Notes: generated from the letters alone by a model not told the origin. Numbered from the stretch's first letter, positions 10,794-24,465 are shown. The stretch is DNA of 64,000 nucleotides from Euryodendron excelsum (GCA_033060915.1 CM065385.1:10496501-10560500); one strand, 5' to 3'. Made by a program: numbers and translations.

Positions 10794-13700
10794 CAGAGCC
10801 TCATTCATCATGAAAGGGGTCTGCAAACTTAACCTAGGAATCCTATATTTCGATATACAGAGCTCGAGCCCCTCCTAAACCCTAGCCTCCCTAGGTTTTC
10901 CAAACCCTAGCCACCCTACACTAAACCCTAGCCTCCTATACACTCATACACTCCCCCATACACTCATACACTAGCCTTCAACCATCCTTTGAAGACTTGA
11001 AGAGCTTCCATCCAAAGCTTGAAGACAACTCTTGACGACTGAAGGTGAAGATCAAGACAAAGATCGAAGACCGAAGACAGTGCGGCGCGCAAAATAAAGA
11101 AGACATACAATAGGTTTTCTCTTTAATTTTCTGCACTTCCCCCCTCTCTCTTCTCTCTCCAACCCACTTGGGTTTTCTCTATTTTAATCCCCCATCTCTT
11201 CCCCCCCCCCCCTTCTTTGCATGCTTGAAACAAGAAGATTCCTGGTCCATGTGTAGGATTGGGCTATTGGAGAGTCACCGTGTCGGGGGCTTTCTTGTAG
11301 TCTAACCAAAGACCACGTGGGTCCGGCCCCCTTGATTATGTGGTGAAGCCTTAACCTTGTATGTTCACGACCCCAAATTGCATTGCGCATATCATAGTCT
11401 TGCATCTTCCAAAATTCGTTTTCAAAAAGTTGTTTTCAAAAATCATTTTCAAACTTGTTTTCAAAATTGCATCAAAATCTCTTTTTCAAAAACTTGTTTT
11501 TAAAACCACAATTCTAGGGTGATTCTAGCCTTTCCATGGCTAGGGTTGCTTTAGGAAAGTGTTACATTAAAAGTGACCTTTTGGTCTATATTTTTAAATC
11601 TTGTTGTTTTCAAAACCGCTTTCCTAAAGTGGTTCTAGCCTTCTTATGGTTAGAATTGCTTTAGGAAAGTGAGATGTTTTTACACCTTCTAAAAGCTCTC
11701 TTCAAAAATCTCTTCCTAAAAATCTCTTTTTCAACATACTTTCCTAAAACTCTCCTTTCAAAATTGTTTTCAAAAACTCCCTTCCAAAATCTATTTTTCA
11801 AAACTCTGTTTTTCAACTCCTCTCTAAAATCCTCTCCTCAAAATCCACTTTCTAAAAACATTCCCCGTAACTCTTTCCAAAAACTCTCTTCCCAAAATTT
11901 TTCTTCTAGAAACTCTCCTCTAGGATCTTCTTTCCAAAATTTACGTTTCTAAAAACGCACTTTCCAAAACTCCTTCCCTTTAAAATCTTTTTCCAAAAAC
12001 TCCCTCTTCAAATTCACTTTCCAAAAGTTCCTCCCTAGGATTCCCTTCTAGAAAACCTTCATTTCCAAAAACGCACTTTCCAAAAACTCTTTTCTTAGAG
12101 CCCAAGTCAAGCCTTAGAGCCCACAATTAGAAAACCCTAATTTTCTTTCCAAAAACATGATTTTCGAACTTTGCCCCAAACCTAGGTTTTCAAAATCTCT
12201 TGTTTTCACATCCAAACTATACATGTTTCCAAAACCTATTTTCTACGTCGAAACTATAATTTTCCAAATCTAGGGTTTCTAGAATCTCCCTTTCCAAGTC
12301 CTTACCAAATCCTATCTTCCCTTTAGGAAACCAAATCAAATATTCCCGTTTAGGAAACTAGATCCCACACTCCGTTTTTGGAAACAAAATCAAATCTTTG
12401 CTTTTAGAAACCAAATCCAATCCCTTCCTAATCCAAACTTTTCTTAATTCGACTCCTTCCTAATTTCTACCTTCCTAAACCATAAGTTTCCTAAACCTAA
12501 ACTTCAAATCTCTCCTTAAGTTTCAAAATCCAAATCTTTCCTAAATTCAAATCCTTCCTAAGCTTCTTCTTTCCTAAATCTTAAGTTTCCAAAACTTGAA
12601 CATAAAAATCTTTCCTAATTCAACCATTTCCTAATTCTACCCCTTTTCAAAATCTTTTTCAAATCCAAGCTTTCAAATCTTCCTTAAACTCAAACATTTT
12701 CCTAATTTCAAGACTTTCTAAAATTCAAACTCTAAATTTTCTAAATCCCAAACTTTCTAAATTTCAAATCTTTCTAAAATTCTAAGCTTCCTAAATTCAA
12801 AACTTTCTTAAGTTAAATCTTTCTAAATCCAAAACTTTCTAAATTCTAAACTCTCTTAAACTTCAACATCTTTTCAAATCTAGGACTTTTCTAAACTCAA
12901 AACTTTCTTAATTTAAGAGTTTCTTAAGTTAAAACTTTCTTAATTCAAACATTTCCTAAACTGAAAACTTTTCTTTTTCAAATCTTTCCTAAAACAAAAC
13001 TTTCTTATTTTCAAAACTTCCTTGTTTTCAAAACTTTCCAAAATCAAAACTTCCCTTTTTCAAACATTCCAAAATTCAAAACTTTCTTAATTCAAAACTT
13101 TCCTAATTTCAAAACTTTCTTAATTTCGAAACTCTCCTAATTTGAAAACTTTCCTAATTCAAAACTTTCCTAAGTTGAAACTTTCCTAAACCTAAAACTT
13201 TCCTAATTTCAAACTTTCCAAAAATAATACTTTCCTAATTCGAAATTTTCCTAATCTAAATTTTTCCTAAATTCCAAGTTTCCAAATCTTTCAAGATCTT
13301 TCCAAATCCAACATTCCAATCTAATCTTTCTTAATCTCAAGTCTTTCCTAGGTCTCCTATCTTTCCTAAGTCTAGGTTTCCTAAAACCAAGTCTTTCCAA
13401 AATCAATCTTTCCAAAGCAAGTCCAATCTTCTCAAATTCAATCTCCTCTTCTAATCTCAAATCAAATCCAGTTTTCAGTTCAATCTCTTTCTTCCAATTC
13501 AATCTCTCTCTTCAAATCAATCTATTTTCAATCGGACTCCGGTCCGAACTACGACTGACCTGATTCCCCCAAAGGGATACGTAGGCAACCTTCATAGGTG
13601 CGGTCACAACATTTTCAAACTTTCAATTCCACCCTCATGGGTGTGGTTTTCAAAATCTTTTCAAATCTCAAATTCCAATTTCAAAATTTCTATTTTCAAA

Positions 13701-15408
13701 TTTCTACTTTCAATTTTCAAACTTTCCAATTTCAATTTTCAAATCAAATCAATCTCTTTCTAAATCTATTTTTCCATTCTCTTATTTTGCACTTGCATAT
13801 CATGCATCATGTTAGTTTCCTTTCAAACATTATTTTTCAAAGTGAATAGGATTGACTATTAGTTAATTAAAGACTCTCATAGGTGAATCTAGGGTAGATT
13901 GACATGTAGGTACCGAAAGGACGGGGTAGGGTGATAGCTTAGTGCGTCTTCCCTACACGTAACCAACCTCCGAACCTAGGATCACTGATTTCAAAGACCA
14001 AACGAAGTTATTTTTCAAAAAAAGGGCTAAATGTTTTCCAAAGGTTGCCAAACAACCTGTTTTCCTAAAAACCCTCTCTTGAGGAGATATTTTCAAAATC
14101 GTTTTTCAAAAACCCTAAGTGTAGTCTTCGGACTATGCTTAGTTTTTAGGTGACCTAATTCACCTTAATCAAGTTAGGTGGCAACTCCGAATCTTTTTCA
14201 AAAGCCCTTTATTCAAACCTATTTTCAATTCAAACCTATTCGCACTCATTCTTCTAGAAGGGTGAGTTCTAACGAGAGAGTACAACATTTTTCCCGCTTG
14301 GGTGAGTATTCCTCGAGTGCAAAAAATCTGGGCGCGACACTTTTGAAAACCACTATATAAAAGGTAGTTCTAGAAAACCATTTTTATGCAAATTAAGGAG
14401 AATGAACTTTTGAGAACCCTTCTTGAAGAGGGTTGTTTTGAAAACTACTTTTGGAGATATAGTTAACCACTCTAGTGGGTTTAGGGTTCCTATGGTCATT
14501 ACAATGAGGGAGTCACTCAAGAGAGGCTCCATATGGACCATTTTAAACACAAAACTCAAAAGAGCCAAAACTTTAAAAATCAAATGCAATAAAGGGTTTG
14601 AAAACCCATTTTTATGCAACTTAAAAGTAATGAAATGCAAGGATGCAAAATGATATTGAGGGGTGTAAGGGAGGCTTCCTAGAGTATGAAAATCTAGGGT
14701 TTAACCTTAAGCTTCAGGAAACCAAATCTTAGAACCATTTTTAGAGAAATACTTGAATATGGAAATTGAGGAGAACATAGAAATAGAAACAGTGAGGGTT
14801 TTTGGAAAATGATGATGAACATGAAAATGGAGCCAAGCATGTAGTACGTAGACATAGTAACCATATGCAAAGGGAGTCATGAAATCAAACAAGACTAAAA
14901 GGCCACACCACATTTGCAAGGGGCCTATGGTCCATACCATGATAAGATAGGCTAAAAGAAAAACCCCCACTCGATGGCTTCCCTAAAGCTTCCCCTAGGC
15001 ATGGACCTAAGGCCCTTTTATTCAAGCAAGCAAGAAACGTGGGGTAGAAGATAGATAGTAAAATAGAGAATAGCCTAAATAAGCTAGGAAGGAGAAGAGA
15101 AGAGTGGGGAGTAGCAAAATGTAAATAGAAATACTACCTTTTCTTCACAACTTCTTCAAGCTTCAATGGAGGGCTTTACTTGAGCTTTGAAGGGTCTTCA
15201 ATGGCCTTGAAGTGGGCTGCAAATAGCTTGAGTCTTGCTTTGGATGCTTTACGGATAAAGTGTATAGGCTAGAGGTGAGTGGAATCTAGCTTGGATGCTT
15301 GGAAGGTTGAAAGAGGTGGAGTATTTAGGATTTTTGAGGTTTTGGGAGTATTTTAGTAGAGCTTCACCATTATTTTCAACTCTCGAATACATAGAGGGGG
15401 TGGCCTAC

Positions 15409-15416
15409 TATTTATA
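15409..15416 (-). promoter_or_regulatory. LTR TATA box, minus strand, subfamily B
   Basis: TATTTATA on plus, TATAAATA on minus, about 1.23 kb from the LTR start at 16643. The plus-strand subfamily B copy has the same box at 17853. Confidence 0.5.
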
Positions 15417-15839
15417 AGTAAAAGTCTTGGGCTCTTACACATGTGCTACATGCGCCTAAGATAACTTTGCCCTAGCACATGTAACACATGGGCTAATACT
15501 GTGTCAGTGGTTGAGTGCCATGTGGCACTCCTTGTACTATGCCAGCGTGGACTAAAAGGCAAGTTATGTCTAATCTGATAATTTTTTGGGTGTATGTAGC
15601 ATACGCTCTACCTTCAAGAACTCTTATGCCAAGTTCGCCTTGTTATCCATGCAAATCAGGGAAGATCCGGCGAAATCAATCACGTTCACTACGTTCTCCT
15701 ATTTTTTCCCATGAATCAGGAGCCCTTGGAGAGCTCCAAAGAATTTTGGATGTTGAAGATATGTTATCGTGAAGTGTGCACGAAAATAAGATTTTCAAAG
15801 AGTTTGCGAGAGACTCCAATGGTTGCCTAAAGTAGCAGT

Positions 15840-16260
15840 TTTTGCGTCACATGATTGTGGCTTCTAGGAAATGACATTTTTAATTGAACCGTATCGATAG
15901 GAGGTCCTTTGGCTATGCTTCAGGAAATTTTCTAATTTACCAATTTTTCAAGTCATTTGATGGTGCATTTTAATCAGGGAATTGAAAAAAAAAAGTCAAC
16001 CCTAGTAGAGTGTATCTGAGACACTCCAAGGGTCTCCAAAAGTGGCAATTTCTGAGCCATGCAATTGGATGCTTTGGGAAGCGATCTTTCCAATTGAGCT
16101 GTATCAATAAAAACACCTATGGAAATGCTTTTGGGAATTCCCTAATTTAGGCATTTCTCATATCATTTGACAGTACAATTTAAGTAGGGAATCAAATAAA
16201 AAGACAACCCTAGCAAAGCGACTATGAGATGCTTCGGGAAACTTTTGTTGACATAGAGGT
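15840..16260 (-). repeat. Tandem dimer of about 211 bp in the subfamily B U3
   Basis: Two diverged units: GAACCGTATCGATA near 15886 and GAGCTGTATCAATA near 16097 mark the same point in each. Each has an AAGTCATTTGATGGT / TATCATTTGACAGT block and ends near a CAACCCTAG block. Related dimers occur inverted at 17095-17500. Subfamily A LTRs lack this module. Confidence 0.6.
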
Positions 16261-17094
16261 GTTTGAGTCAAGGGACTCACTTGAAAATGGATGGGGATGT
16301 TCAGTGGAGCATCCCGATGAATGCTGGTTTAGTTTCCAGAGCTGGTGTGGTTGGAACAGAGGCTCAAGCCACCAGGGGCAAAATAGTCATTTTGATTGAA
16401 ACTTGTCGAACTGTGATCGGAATGGATTTGAGTGGCATATCGAACATATCGGACTATCTAAGGAAACTGCCTAGAGTGCATATGGCCATTTTGGCCATTT
16501 GGCTTCAATTAGGCCCTAGAAGTGACCAATTGATTGGGTTGGAGTTTGAAAAGCTAGTTTAGGCTTTAAAAGTGTTGTGACATTTTACTGGAGTGTTGAT
16601 TTAGATTGGAGATTATCAATCAGGCAAAAGTCGGTTGCTTACATCCAGTCGAGTCAAATTAGTCACTTCCTGAGCCAGCATGGCCCAATCGAAGTCAAAT
16701 GATCAAAATGCCCCAAGGCACTCCAGGAAGTTTTTTAAGACCAGGCGGTCTCCGAAACTAACCATTTTACCCTTAGGCACATTGAAGCATTCACCAAGAA
16801 GTATAAGTCCCCCGAAGCGATAAAACCACACCCAACCACCTTCGAATAGGTAGGCACACTCTTGTGTGCAAATAAATCCATTGTAGCCTCATTTCAACAA
16901 GTTTCGATCAAAATGACTGTTTTGCCACCAGAGGCTAGAGCCCTCTTACTAACCACACCGGCTCTGGGGATCAAACTGGCATCCACCAGGTACTCCAAAG
17001 AGGATCCTCACTCATTTCACTCAAATCCCTTGACTCAAAACCCCTCCAAGTCGATAAGAGCATCGCGGAGCATGTCACATATACTACGCCAAAG

Positions 17095-17500
17095 TTGACT
17101 TTTTCTCCACTTCCTTGAATAAAACGCACCATCTAACGACTTGAAAAATGTATAAATTAAGAAACTCCCTAAAGCTGGAGTGATGAACTTTCCATTGACA
17201 CAGTCTAATGATAAACCATATCTTATGAAGGTCGCAATCGTACAGTCGAAAGAAATGTACTTTTCCAGCACTTAGGAAAAGTAAGAGTATGCTTCCCGAT
17301 GTTGGTTTAAATCTCGATTTCCTGATTAAAATGCATCATCAAATGACTTGAGAAATGCATAAATCAAGAAATTTCTTGAAGCCTTTCTAGAGGTCTTTCC
17401 ATTGGAATGGTTCGATCGGGATGATCGCTTCCCCAAGTCCCCGATTGTATGGTGCAAAAACTGTTACTTTGGAAAATCAACGCAGCGTCTCATAAATGCC
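17095..17500 (+). repeat. Tandem dimer of about 205 bp in the plus-strand subfamily B U3
   Basis: CATCTAACGACTTGAAAAAT near 17131 and CATCAAATGACTTGAGAAAT near 17336 mark two diverged units. They match, inverted, the dimer at 15840-16260. Confidence 0.6.
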
Positions 17501-17852
17501 CTCAAAAGCTTATCTTTTAGCACGATTTCCAAGGCAATTTCTCCATCATCTAAAATCATCCAAGGTTCCCCGAGGGCACCCAGTTTAAGAGAAACTATAG
17601 AGGAACATCGTAGACGAGATCGATTTCCTTGGATGTTTCCTTGATGGCACGAATATCGAGGCAAAGTTAGAATAACAATTTTCGACAGCAAAGTGTGTGC
17701 TACATGCACCCAAATTCTAATCAAATCATCCAAAACTTACCTTGCAGCCCAAGCTGGGGTAGCATAAGGGTGCCATGTGTCATCTTGTGAGTGGATGACA
17801 CTTAGCGCATGATACACATGTGCTACATACGCCACCTTCAATTTTTTTGGCC

Positions 17853-17860
17853 TATAAATA
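17853..17860 (+). promoter_or_regulatory. LTR TATA box (TATAAATA), subfamily B
   Basis: GGCCTATAAATATCAGG, placed as in the minus-strand copy at 15409-15416. Confidence 0.5.
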
Positions 17861-20127
17861 TCAGGCCACCCCCCTGCATATTCCAAAGGTTAAAACAGTG
17901 AGAAAACTTCGCCAAAATCAATACATAACCTCTGAAATTCAATACAAGTCTCCAAAAGAAGCCTTGAAGACCAACCCATCCATTGAAGACTCAAGATATG
18001 GTGGATTGAAGACCAAGGTAAAGCTTCATTTAAGATTAAGCTCTTCCCACTCCTCTGTTTTCCTTCCTAACTCTCTTGAGCTATTTTTTCATTTTAAACC
18101 TCATCTTCTACCCTCTCTTCTTGCATGTTTGAACAAGAGAGCTCTATAACCATGCCTAAATGAAGGCTTATGACAACCACCGTATTGGGAGACCTCTTAC
18201 AAGCTTAATTGGGGATTGTATGGCCATTAGAGTTCCTTACAACTTGGTGTAGCCTTAAACCTTATATGATTCATGACCCCTTTGCATTATAATGGTTACA
18301 ATGTTCATGTATTGCTTGTGATGGTTTTGTTTTCATGTTTAAAACCTTTTCATAACTCCATTATTTCTATTTTCATGAGTTCCACAAAGTTCATGTTTAA
18401 AAGATTTTCAAAAAGTGCCTCTAAAGGTCTTCAAAATGGAGTTTCTTGAAGTTTAAAGCAAACCTTAGTTTTTTATGCCCAAGGATGACTTACGAAAACC
18501 CCTAAATCCTTACTATGTATCATTGCATTTTGCTCTCTGAAATTTGCATAAAAATGATTTTCGAAAACACCATCTCTAAAAGAAGTTTTCAATGCTTTCA
18601 AAGCTTCTAAAACAACCCTCCTTCAAGGAGGTTTCAACGATTTTGCTCTCTTAAGTTTTGAGGTTGGAATGGTCCTAAGGAAGCCCTCTCTTGAGTGGTT
18701 CTCATCAAATTAACCATATGAACCCTTGCTCACTAGAGTGGTTTTCAATGCCCTAAAAATGGTTTTCTAAAACATCCATTTCTAAAAAATGGTTTTCAAA
18801 AGTTTATTCTTTTAGTTTTCAATCAAAGTAGTTTTCAAGACTACCTATTCTATATTGATTTTCAAAAGTTTTACTCTCTTGATGATATTGGTTGAAATAG
18901 TTCCCAGGCAACCATCTCTTGAGTGGTTTCCAAATACCAACCATATGAACCCTACACTCACTTGAGTGATTTTCATAAAATGGTTTTCAAAACTCACAAC
19001 TCCCTTGAGTTGGTTTTCAAAACACTTTTCGCATAAAATGATAAGATTTTTATATGAAATCATGGTTTTCAAAACACCTTTTCAAATTCATGCATAAAAC
19101 TACTTTTCCAACTCTTCAAAAGCATTAGGTTCAAAACCCTAGTCCAAAACCACTAGGCCCAAACCCTAGTTCAAAACCACTTTGTGAAAAACACTAGGTT
19201 AACCCAACCCTAGTTGGCTAACCTTAGGACACCCCCAAACCCTAGATTAACCTAACCCAAGTTAGTTAACCCTAACCTAACCCTAATTATTTAACCCTAG
19301 GTCGTCTTAACCCGAAGTTAACCTAACCTTAGTTGTCCAACTAATTACACTCTAAAAGTGTAATCCTTAGTCCTAAATAGCTTTAGTTAGTCCAATTAGA
19401 TTGCTTATACTTTTTTTTATCCTAATAATGCCCCTAATGATGTTTTTTTTTTTTGGTGTTTTTGTAAGTTTTAAGCTTAAAAGAGATCAAAAGGAGCTTT
19501 AAAGGGCAGAAAGGTCATTTCACCGTGTAGGTGGTGAAGTTATTCGTTCACACGGTTAAATGACCATACACATGCCTGCAGAGAATGATCAAACTTTAGA
19601 AAAGGGTATTTAGCATAAAGGCTTTCGTAGGAAGACCATTCATGCGGTGAAGCCAACCATGCGCACGGTCTATGGAGCCCCTGTTCTATTTTCTCCTATA
19701 AATCATATTTTTGCTAATGTAATTATGGATCTCGGCTATTTATACTTAGTTTTTTCTCTTAGATATAGTGAGTACTTGAGAGCATTGTAGAGAGAGAATA
19801 GTATTTTCCTAGCTTTTCTTACATTTTCTCCCACTTTCCTTGTATCCAAACATTACTTTCTTTGCAAATTAAAATAAGGTCTTTCAAGTTTATCGCATTT
19901 CTATCATGTATTCAACTAGCTATCTTCAAGGAATTTTAATGCAGGTATTGGGATTTCATTGATTTATCTTACGTTTCTCTAATTCATCTTAATTGAGTGT
20001 AGATCTCTTAGATACCTAGGTTCATATTCTCATTTGATAATATCTATGCACAATTACACAATTGGTATAGGGATTGCACAAATCAATAAAGTTTTAATTT
20101 ATGATTCTTTCAATTGAACACTGCTTA

Positions 20128-23100
20128 TGTGGCGCTCTAATTTTTCGCACTCGAGAAAAATACGCACAAGTGAAAAAAAAATACAATACCCTCTCGTTAG
20201 AACTCATCCTCCTAGAAAGACGAGTGCAACTAGGTTTAAAATATAAATTGATTTGAAGGGCTTTTGAAAAAAGTTTGGAGTCGCCACCTAACTTGATTAA
20301 GGTGAGTTAGGTCACCTAAAATTAAGTGCAATCCGAATATTAAACTTAGGATTTTTTAAAAGGTTTTGAAAATTTCCTCAAGAGAGGGTGTTTAAGAAAA
20401 GAGGTTGTTTGGTAACCTTTGAAAATATGTAAGCCCTTTTTGAAAAAAACTCTATTTTGATCTTTCGAAAACAGTGATCTAGGTTCGGAGGCTGGTTACG
20501 TGACGAGAAGACGCACTAAGCCATCACCCTACCCCGCCCATGTAGTATCTACATATCTATTCACCCTAGGTTCACTCATTAGAATCTTTGATTAATAAAG
20601 GTCTAATATTATCCACTTTAGAAAATAAACTTTATGGAAAAAATTTGATATGATGCATGATATACAAGTGCAAGAAAAAGGTTTTGACTTTGAAAATAGA
20701 TTTGAGAAGAAAGAATTGATTTTGAAAAAAAGGTTTTAGAAATTTAGAATTGGAGATTTGAAAATAGATTTTAGAATTAGAAACTTGAAATAGATTATGG
20801 AATTGGAAATTTAAAAAAGATTGTGACCGCACCCATGAGGGTTACCTACGTATCCTTTTTTAGGAATCAGGTCAGTCATAGTTCATAGAAGAGTCCGATT
20901 GAAAATAGACACTTTGAAGTTTTTTAAAAGTTTGATTTAAAAATAGAGTTGGATTTGTACTTAGATTTAAGAGATTTGAAATTAAAATTTGATTTGAAAT
21001 TATACCTAGACCTAGAATTGAACTTAGAAAAAGGGTTTGAACTTTAAGAGAGAACTTGGACTAGATTTGAAAAAATTGAGATTTTGAAAACATTTTGGAC
21101 TTAGATTGAAGTTGGAAAACCATCTTGGTTTAGAAAAGTGTTTTAGAAAGGGTAAAACCTTCCTAACTTGGGATTAGGGTTGAACTAGGGTTTAGGCATC
21201 CTAGAATTTAGGTAACCTAAGGTTGGAACATGTAATTGAATTAGAAAATGTTTGATCTAGGTTTGAAAAGTTTGATTTGATTTTAGAAAACTTAGAATTA
21301 GGAAAGATGAGGTTTAAGAAAGATTGGACTATGGAATGCTTTGAATTAGGAGAGTTTTCAAAATAGAAAAATTCCATTTTAGGAAAGTGCCAAATTAAAA
21401 AATTTTTCGAATTAGGAAAGTTTTAAATTTGGAAAGTTTCATTTTCGGAAAGATTCAAATTTGAAAAGTTTTGAATCTAGAAAGAGTTGAAATTTGGAAA
21501 GATTTAGAAGTTAGAAAGTTTTAGAATTTGGAAAAATTGAAATTTAGAAATGTTTGAAATTAGGAAATGTTTGAATTAAGAAAGATTTGATTCTTGTTTT
21601 CTAAAGTACAAGATTAGATTTTATTTTCAAAACTTAGATGATTTGATTTGGCTTCTAAAGTTGAAATATTTGATCTAGTTTCCTAATTTGAAAGATTTGA
21701 TTTGACTTGGAATTGGAAAGGTTAGATTTTGAAAATTTAGGATTTGGAAATTTATTATTTGGTGTAAAAAAAGAGATTTCAGAAATCTAGGAATTGATGT
21801 AGAAGACAGTTTTTGAAAACCTATGATTTAAGACAAAATAGAAAATTATGTTTTTAGAAAAGAAAACTAGGGTTTCCTAACCATGGAATCTAGGGTTTGA
21901 CTTAAACTCCAAGAAAAATAAATTTTCGAAATGAGATCTTTGAAAAGAGAACTTTTAGAAAGAGATTTCTTAAAGCGAGTTTTTAGAAAGTAGATTTTTT
22001 AAGAGAGCTTTTGGAAATGAGTTGGAAAAATAATTTGGAAAAGGACTTGAATATAAACTTATGAAATCTTTTGAATGTCTCACTTTTCTAAAACGATTCT
22101 AACCATGAAAAGATTCTAAGTTGGTGGTCTTTAAAACAACATGGATTTGAAATATGGACCATAATGATCACTTTGAATATCACACTTTCCTGAAGAAACC
22201 CCAACCATGGAATGGCTAGGATCATCTTAAAATTAGGGTTTGATGAAAAATAATTTAAGATTTATACCCAAAATTTGGAACTTGATAGTGACAATGAATG
22301 TTCCTAAAACAACCCTAATCATAGAATGGCTAGAATCATCTTAGGATTGTGGTTTTGAAAACAAGTTTTGAAGAAGAAAAATTTTAATGCGAGTTTTGAA
22401 AAGGATTTTGATACAAACTTTGAAAGAAACGATTTTGAAATAATGTATGAATATGATATGCACAATACAAGTAGGGTCGTGAATATATAAGGCTAGGCTT
22501 CACCATATAATTAAGGCGGCCAAATGCACACGCTCTAAGGTTGAACTAGAAGAAAGCTCTCGACACGGTGACTTTCAACAGTTCTTCCTATACATGAATT
22601 GGGGAGTCCCTTGTTTCAAGCATGTAAGAAAAGGAGCTAGAAGATGGGAGATTAAAATAGAAGAAAACCCAAGTGAGTTAGAAGAGAGAAGAGAGAGGGA
22701 GGAAGTATGTAAACATAAATCGAAAGCCTACCTTCTTCTTCATACTTTACTGGCTTTCTTTGCTTTGCTTTACTTAATCCTTGAGGGCTTCTAAGTTGCA
22801 GCACTTTGAGTTTTCAATGGAGGCTTTGAACGCTTGTGTTTAAGTATATAAAGTGTATGGATGTTAAGGTTTAAGTGTATGGAGGCTAGGGTTTGAGAAA
22901 ACTAGAGAGAGCTAGGGTTTGGAGAGACTTCGAACTCTATATTTTAAAAAACCTAGTTTTTGGACTAAGTTTGTATACCCTTTTACATAGGGGGGAAGGT
23001 CTGTATTTATAGGCAACTTAAACCGACCTAGCGCCTGTTGTAGTGGTGCCAAGCTTAAAATTACACTGGCGCTACTAGTAGTGTTGCTAGGCCAATTTTT

Positions 23101-24018
23101 GGCTTGTAGTGGCACCAGCCACTTAGGGAAGCTTTTAGGGTGGCAAGAAACGTATCTTAACCTTTAGTATGCAAGGTAGAAGATTTGGGCGCCTATCCTA
23201 ATGACTATCATGCAATTTTTTCGATTAGCTCTACTAGGAGTGATGTCAAAAGGTCTAGGAATATTTCGGGAGGCCTAGAATAATCCGAAAGACCATAAAT
23301 GGGTAACGAACTTGAAAAATAACATTGGGATTGTTGAAATGGTCGACCGAGCTACTAGGGGCAAAATGGTTAACCAAACCAGAAAACCACCCGAATGGAC
23401 TTCGAATGTCCTATGAGAAGGCTTGAAGGTTGGAAACATTAACTAAAATGTTCTGAAGGATTGCCAGTTTGATACCCAGAGTCGGCGTGGTTGGAAAAGG
23501 GGACCGACCCACTAGGGGAAAAAGGTCAGTTCGAACTTGACTTGCCAGAATAGTCTCGGAATGATTTAGAAAGGAGTTGGAAGGTCAGGACTACTATTAG
23601 AAGCATCATCGGGAGGTTATTAGTTTGATACCCTAAGCTGGTGTGGTCCCCAGAGGCGATTGGATGCCTAGGGTCAAAAATGGTTATTTTGACCGGATAA
23701 TCCCAGAATCGGTCCGGGAGTGATTGGAAGATACTAGAACGTGCTAGATTATCTCTAGGACAATCTTGGAAGGGTGGTTTTACCACTCTAAGCTCCTAGG
23801 TACTTTCAAGAAGTGTGCTAGATTGAATTAGACTAGGATGATGCCTTAGGGGCATTTTGGTCATTTTAGCTTCTAGTGAGCCCGATGGGCCCAGGAAGTA
23901 ACTCGTGGACTAGATTGGAGTTTGGAGGGCAAGTTGGAGTCTAAATGTGCATATGATATTTGAAAGTGAGCTTGGTTGGACCAGAGATTGCCGAGTAGGC
24001 AAAAATAGGGTGCTTACA
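20128..24018 (-). mobile_element. Minus-strand solo LTR (subfamily A), 3891 bp, in the left LTR of the LARD-like element
   Basis: On plus it starts TGTGGCGC and ends GTGCTTACA, which on minus is TGTAAGC...GCGCCACA. Comparison with the uninterrupted right LTR near 34300 shows exactly where it went in. The flanks GCTTA and CTCTA are only a poor TSD match, explained by a small change on the left flank. It is shorter than the other copies through internal deletions. Inverted TATA at 23004-23011 and inverted GC-rich module at 23030-23115. Confidence 0.75.
23004..23011 (-). promoter_or_regulatory. LTR TATA box, minus strand
   Basis: TATTTATA on plus; TATAAATACAGACC on minus, as in the other copies. 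Confidence 0.55.
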
Positions 24019-24465
24019 CTCTATTCTTAATTAAGTATGAATCTACGATTTTATAGTCTAAACCTTCCGAATCAAAGATCCATGGAGTGAACCTTAATTT
24101 GAGTTATAATTTCCTCTACTGAAACTCTTGTTGTGAATTGATTGATTGAATCAATTGTATCCAAGCCTCTTTAATTACATTTAAATCTAGTTTTAATTGC
24201 TTTCACTAGTTGTTAATTACTTTGCATTAGTTTAGTTAACTCAATCTCTCAAACAACAAACTATTTTTAGTCAATCTTTGGTCCAATTCCCCTTTATTTT
24301 GCAATTCAATTTTGGTCAATTGAGTGTTAGTTAAGTGCCATATCATATTAATTTCGATCCTTGAGGAAAATCGACTCTGGTACTCACCGGATTTATACTT
24401 CAATCGCGACACCTATTCTTTTGCGGGAGCTCAACATACAACATCTTAAAGAGCAATTCAAGTTT

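Larger units (their letters stand above)
8321..14339 (+). mobile_element. Solo LTR (subfamily A), 6019 bp, TSD CTTTT, with an expanded internal minisatellite
   Basis: It starts TGTTAGCACCCC and ends GGCGCGACA, flanked by CTTTT at 8316-8320 and 14340-14344. It is more than 1 kb longer than its relatives, mainly because of the minisatellite at 8560-9735. TATA box at 10786. A G-rich stretch at 9826-9904 replaces roughly 100-130 bp found in other copies. No internal sequence, so a solo LTR. The flanking sequence joins smoothly as subfamily B LTR once this element is removed. Confidence 0.85.
1100..16643 (-). mobile_element. Long 5' LTR (subfamily B) of the minus-strand Gypsy element, split by two nested solo LTRs
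   Basis: On plus it begins TGTCATGCCCC and ends TTGCTTACA. On minus this is a TGTAAGC... to ...GACA LTR, the same ends as the other long LTRs here. Removing the insertions 3006-7732 and 8321-14339, each with one 5-bp TSD copy, leaves about 4.8 kb, close to the other copies. Landmarks on minus: an inverted TATA box at 15409-15416, a U3 with a tandem dimer (15840-16260), pyrimidine-rich R/U5-like sequence, and a degenerate GGTTAACCTAGG-rich block (7738-8045). The leader at 1-1099 follows its inner end, so this is a 5' LTR. Flanks 1095-1099 and 16644-16648 do not match, as expected when only one LTR of a full element is in view. Confidence 0.75.
19342..24460 (+). repeat. Left LTR of the LARD-like element, split by 20128-24018
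   Basis: The parts 19342-20127 and 24019-24460 together give about 1.23 kb matching the right LTR 33454-34743. It begins TAATTACACTC, where the right LTR begins CAATTACACTC, so TG is lost in both. It ends in ATTCA. A decayed CG palindrome, ACCATGCGCACGGT, is at 19656-19669. Confidence 0.75.

Noticed and set aside
19135..19341. AACCCTAGG-rich sequence resembling telomere repeats
   Set aside because: Words are irregular and differ from CCCTAAA arrays; the same block is a fixed part of both subfamily B LTRs.
20123..24023. A perfect TSD around the minus-strand solo LTR
   Set aside because: Flanks GCTTA and CTCTA match poorly; the insertion point rests on comparison with the uninterrupted right LTR instead.
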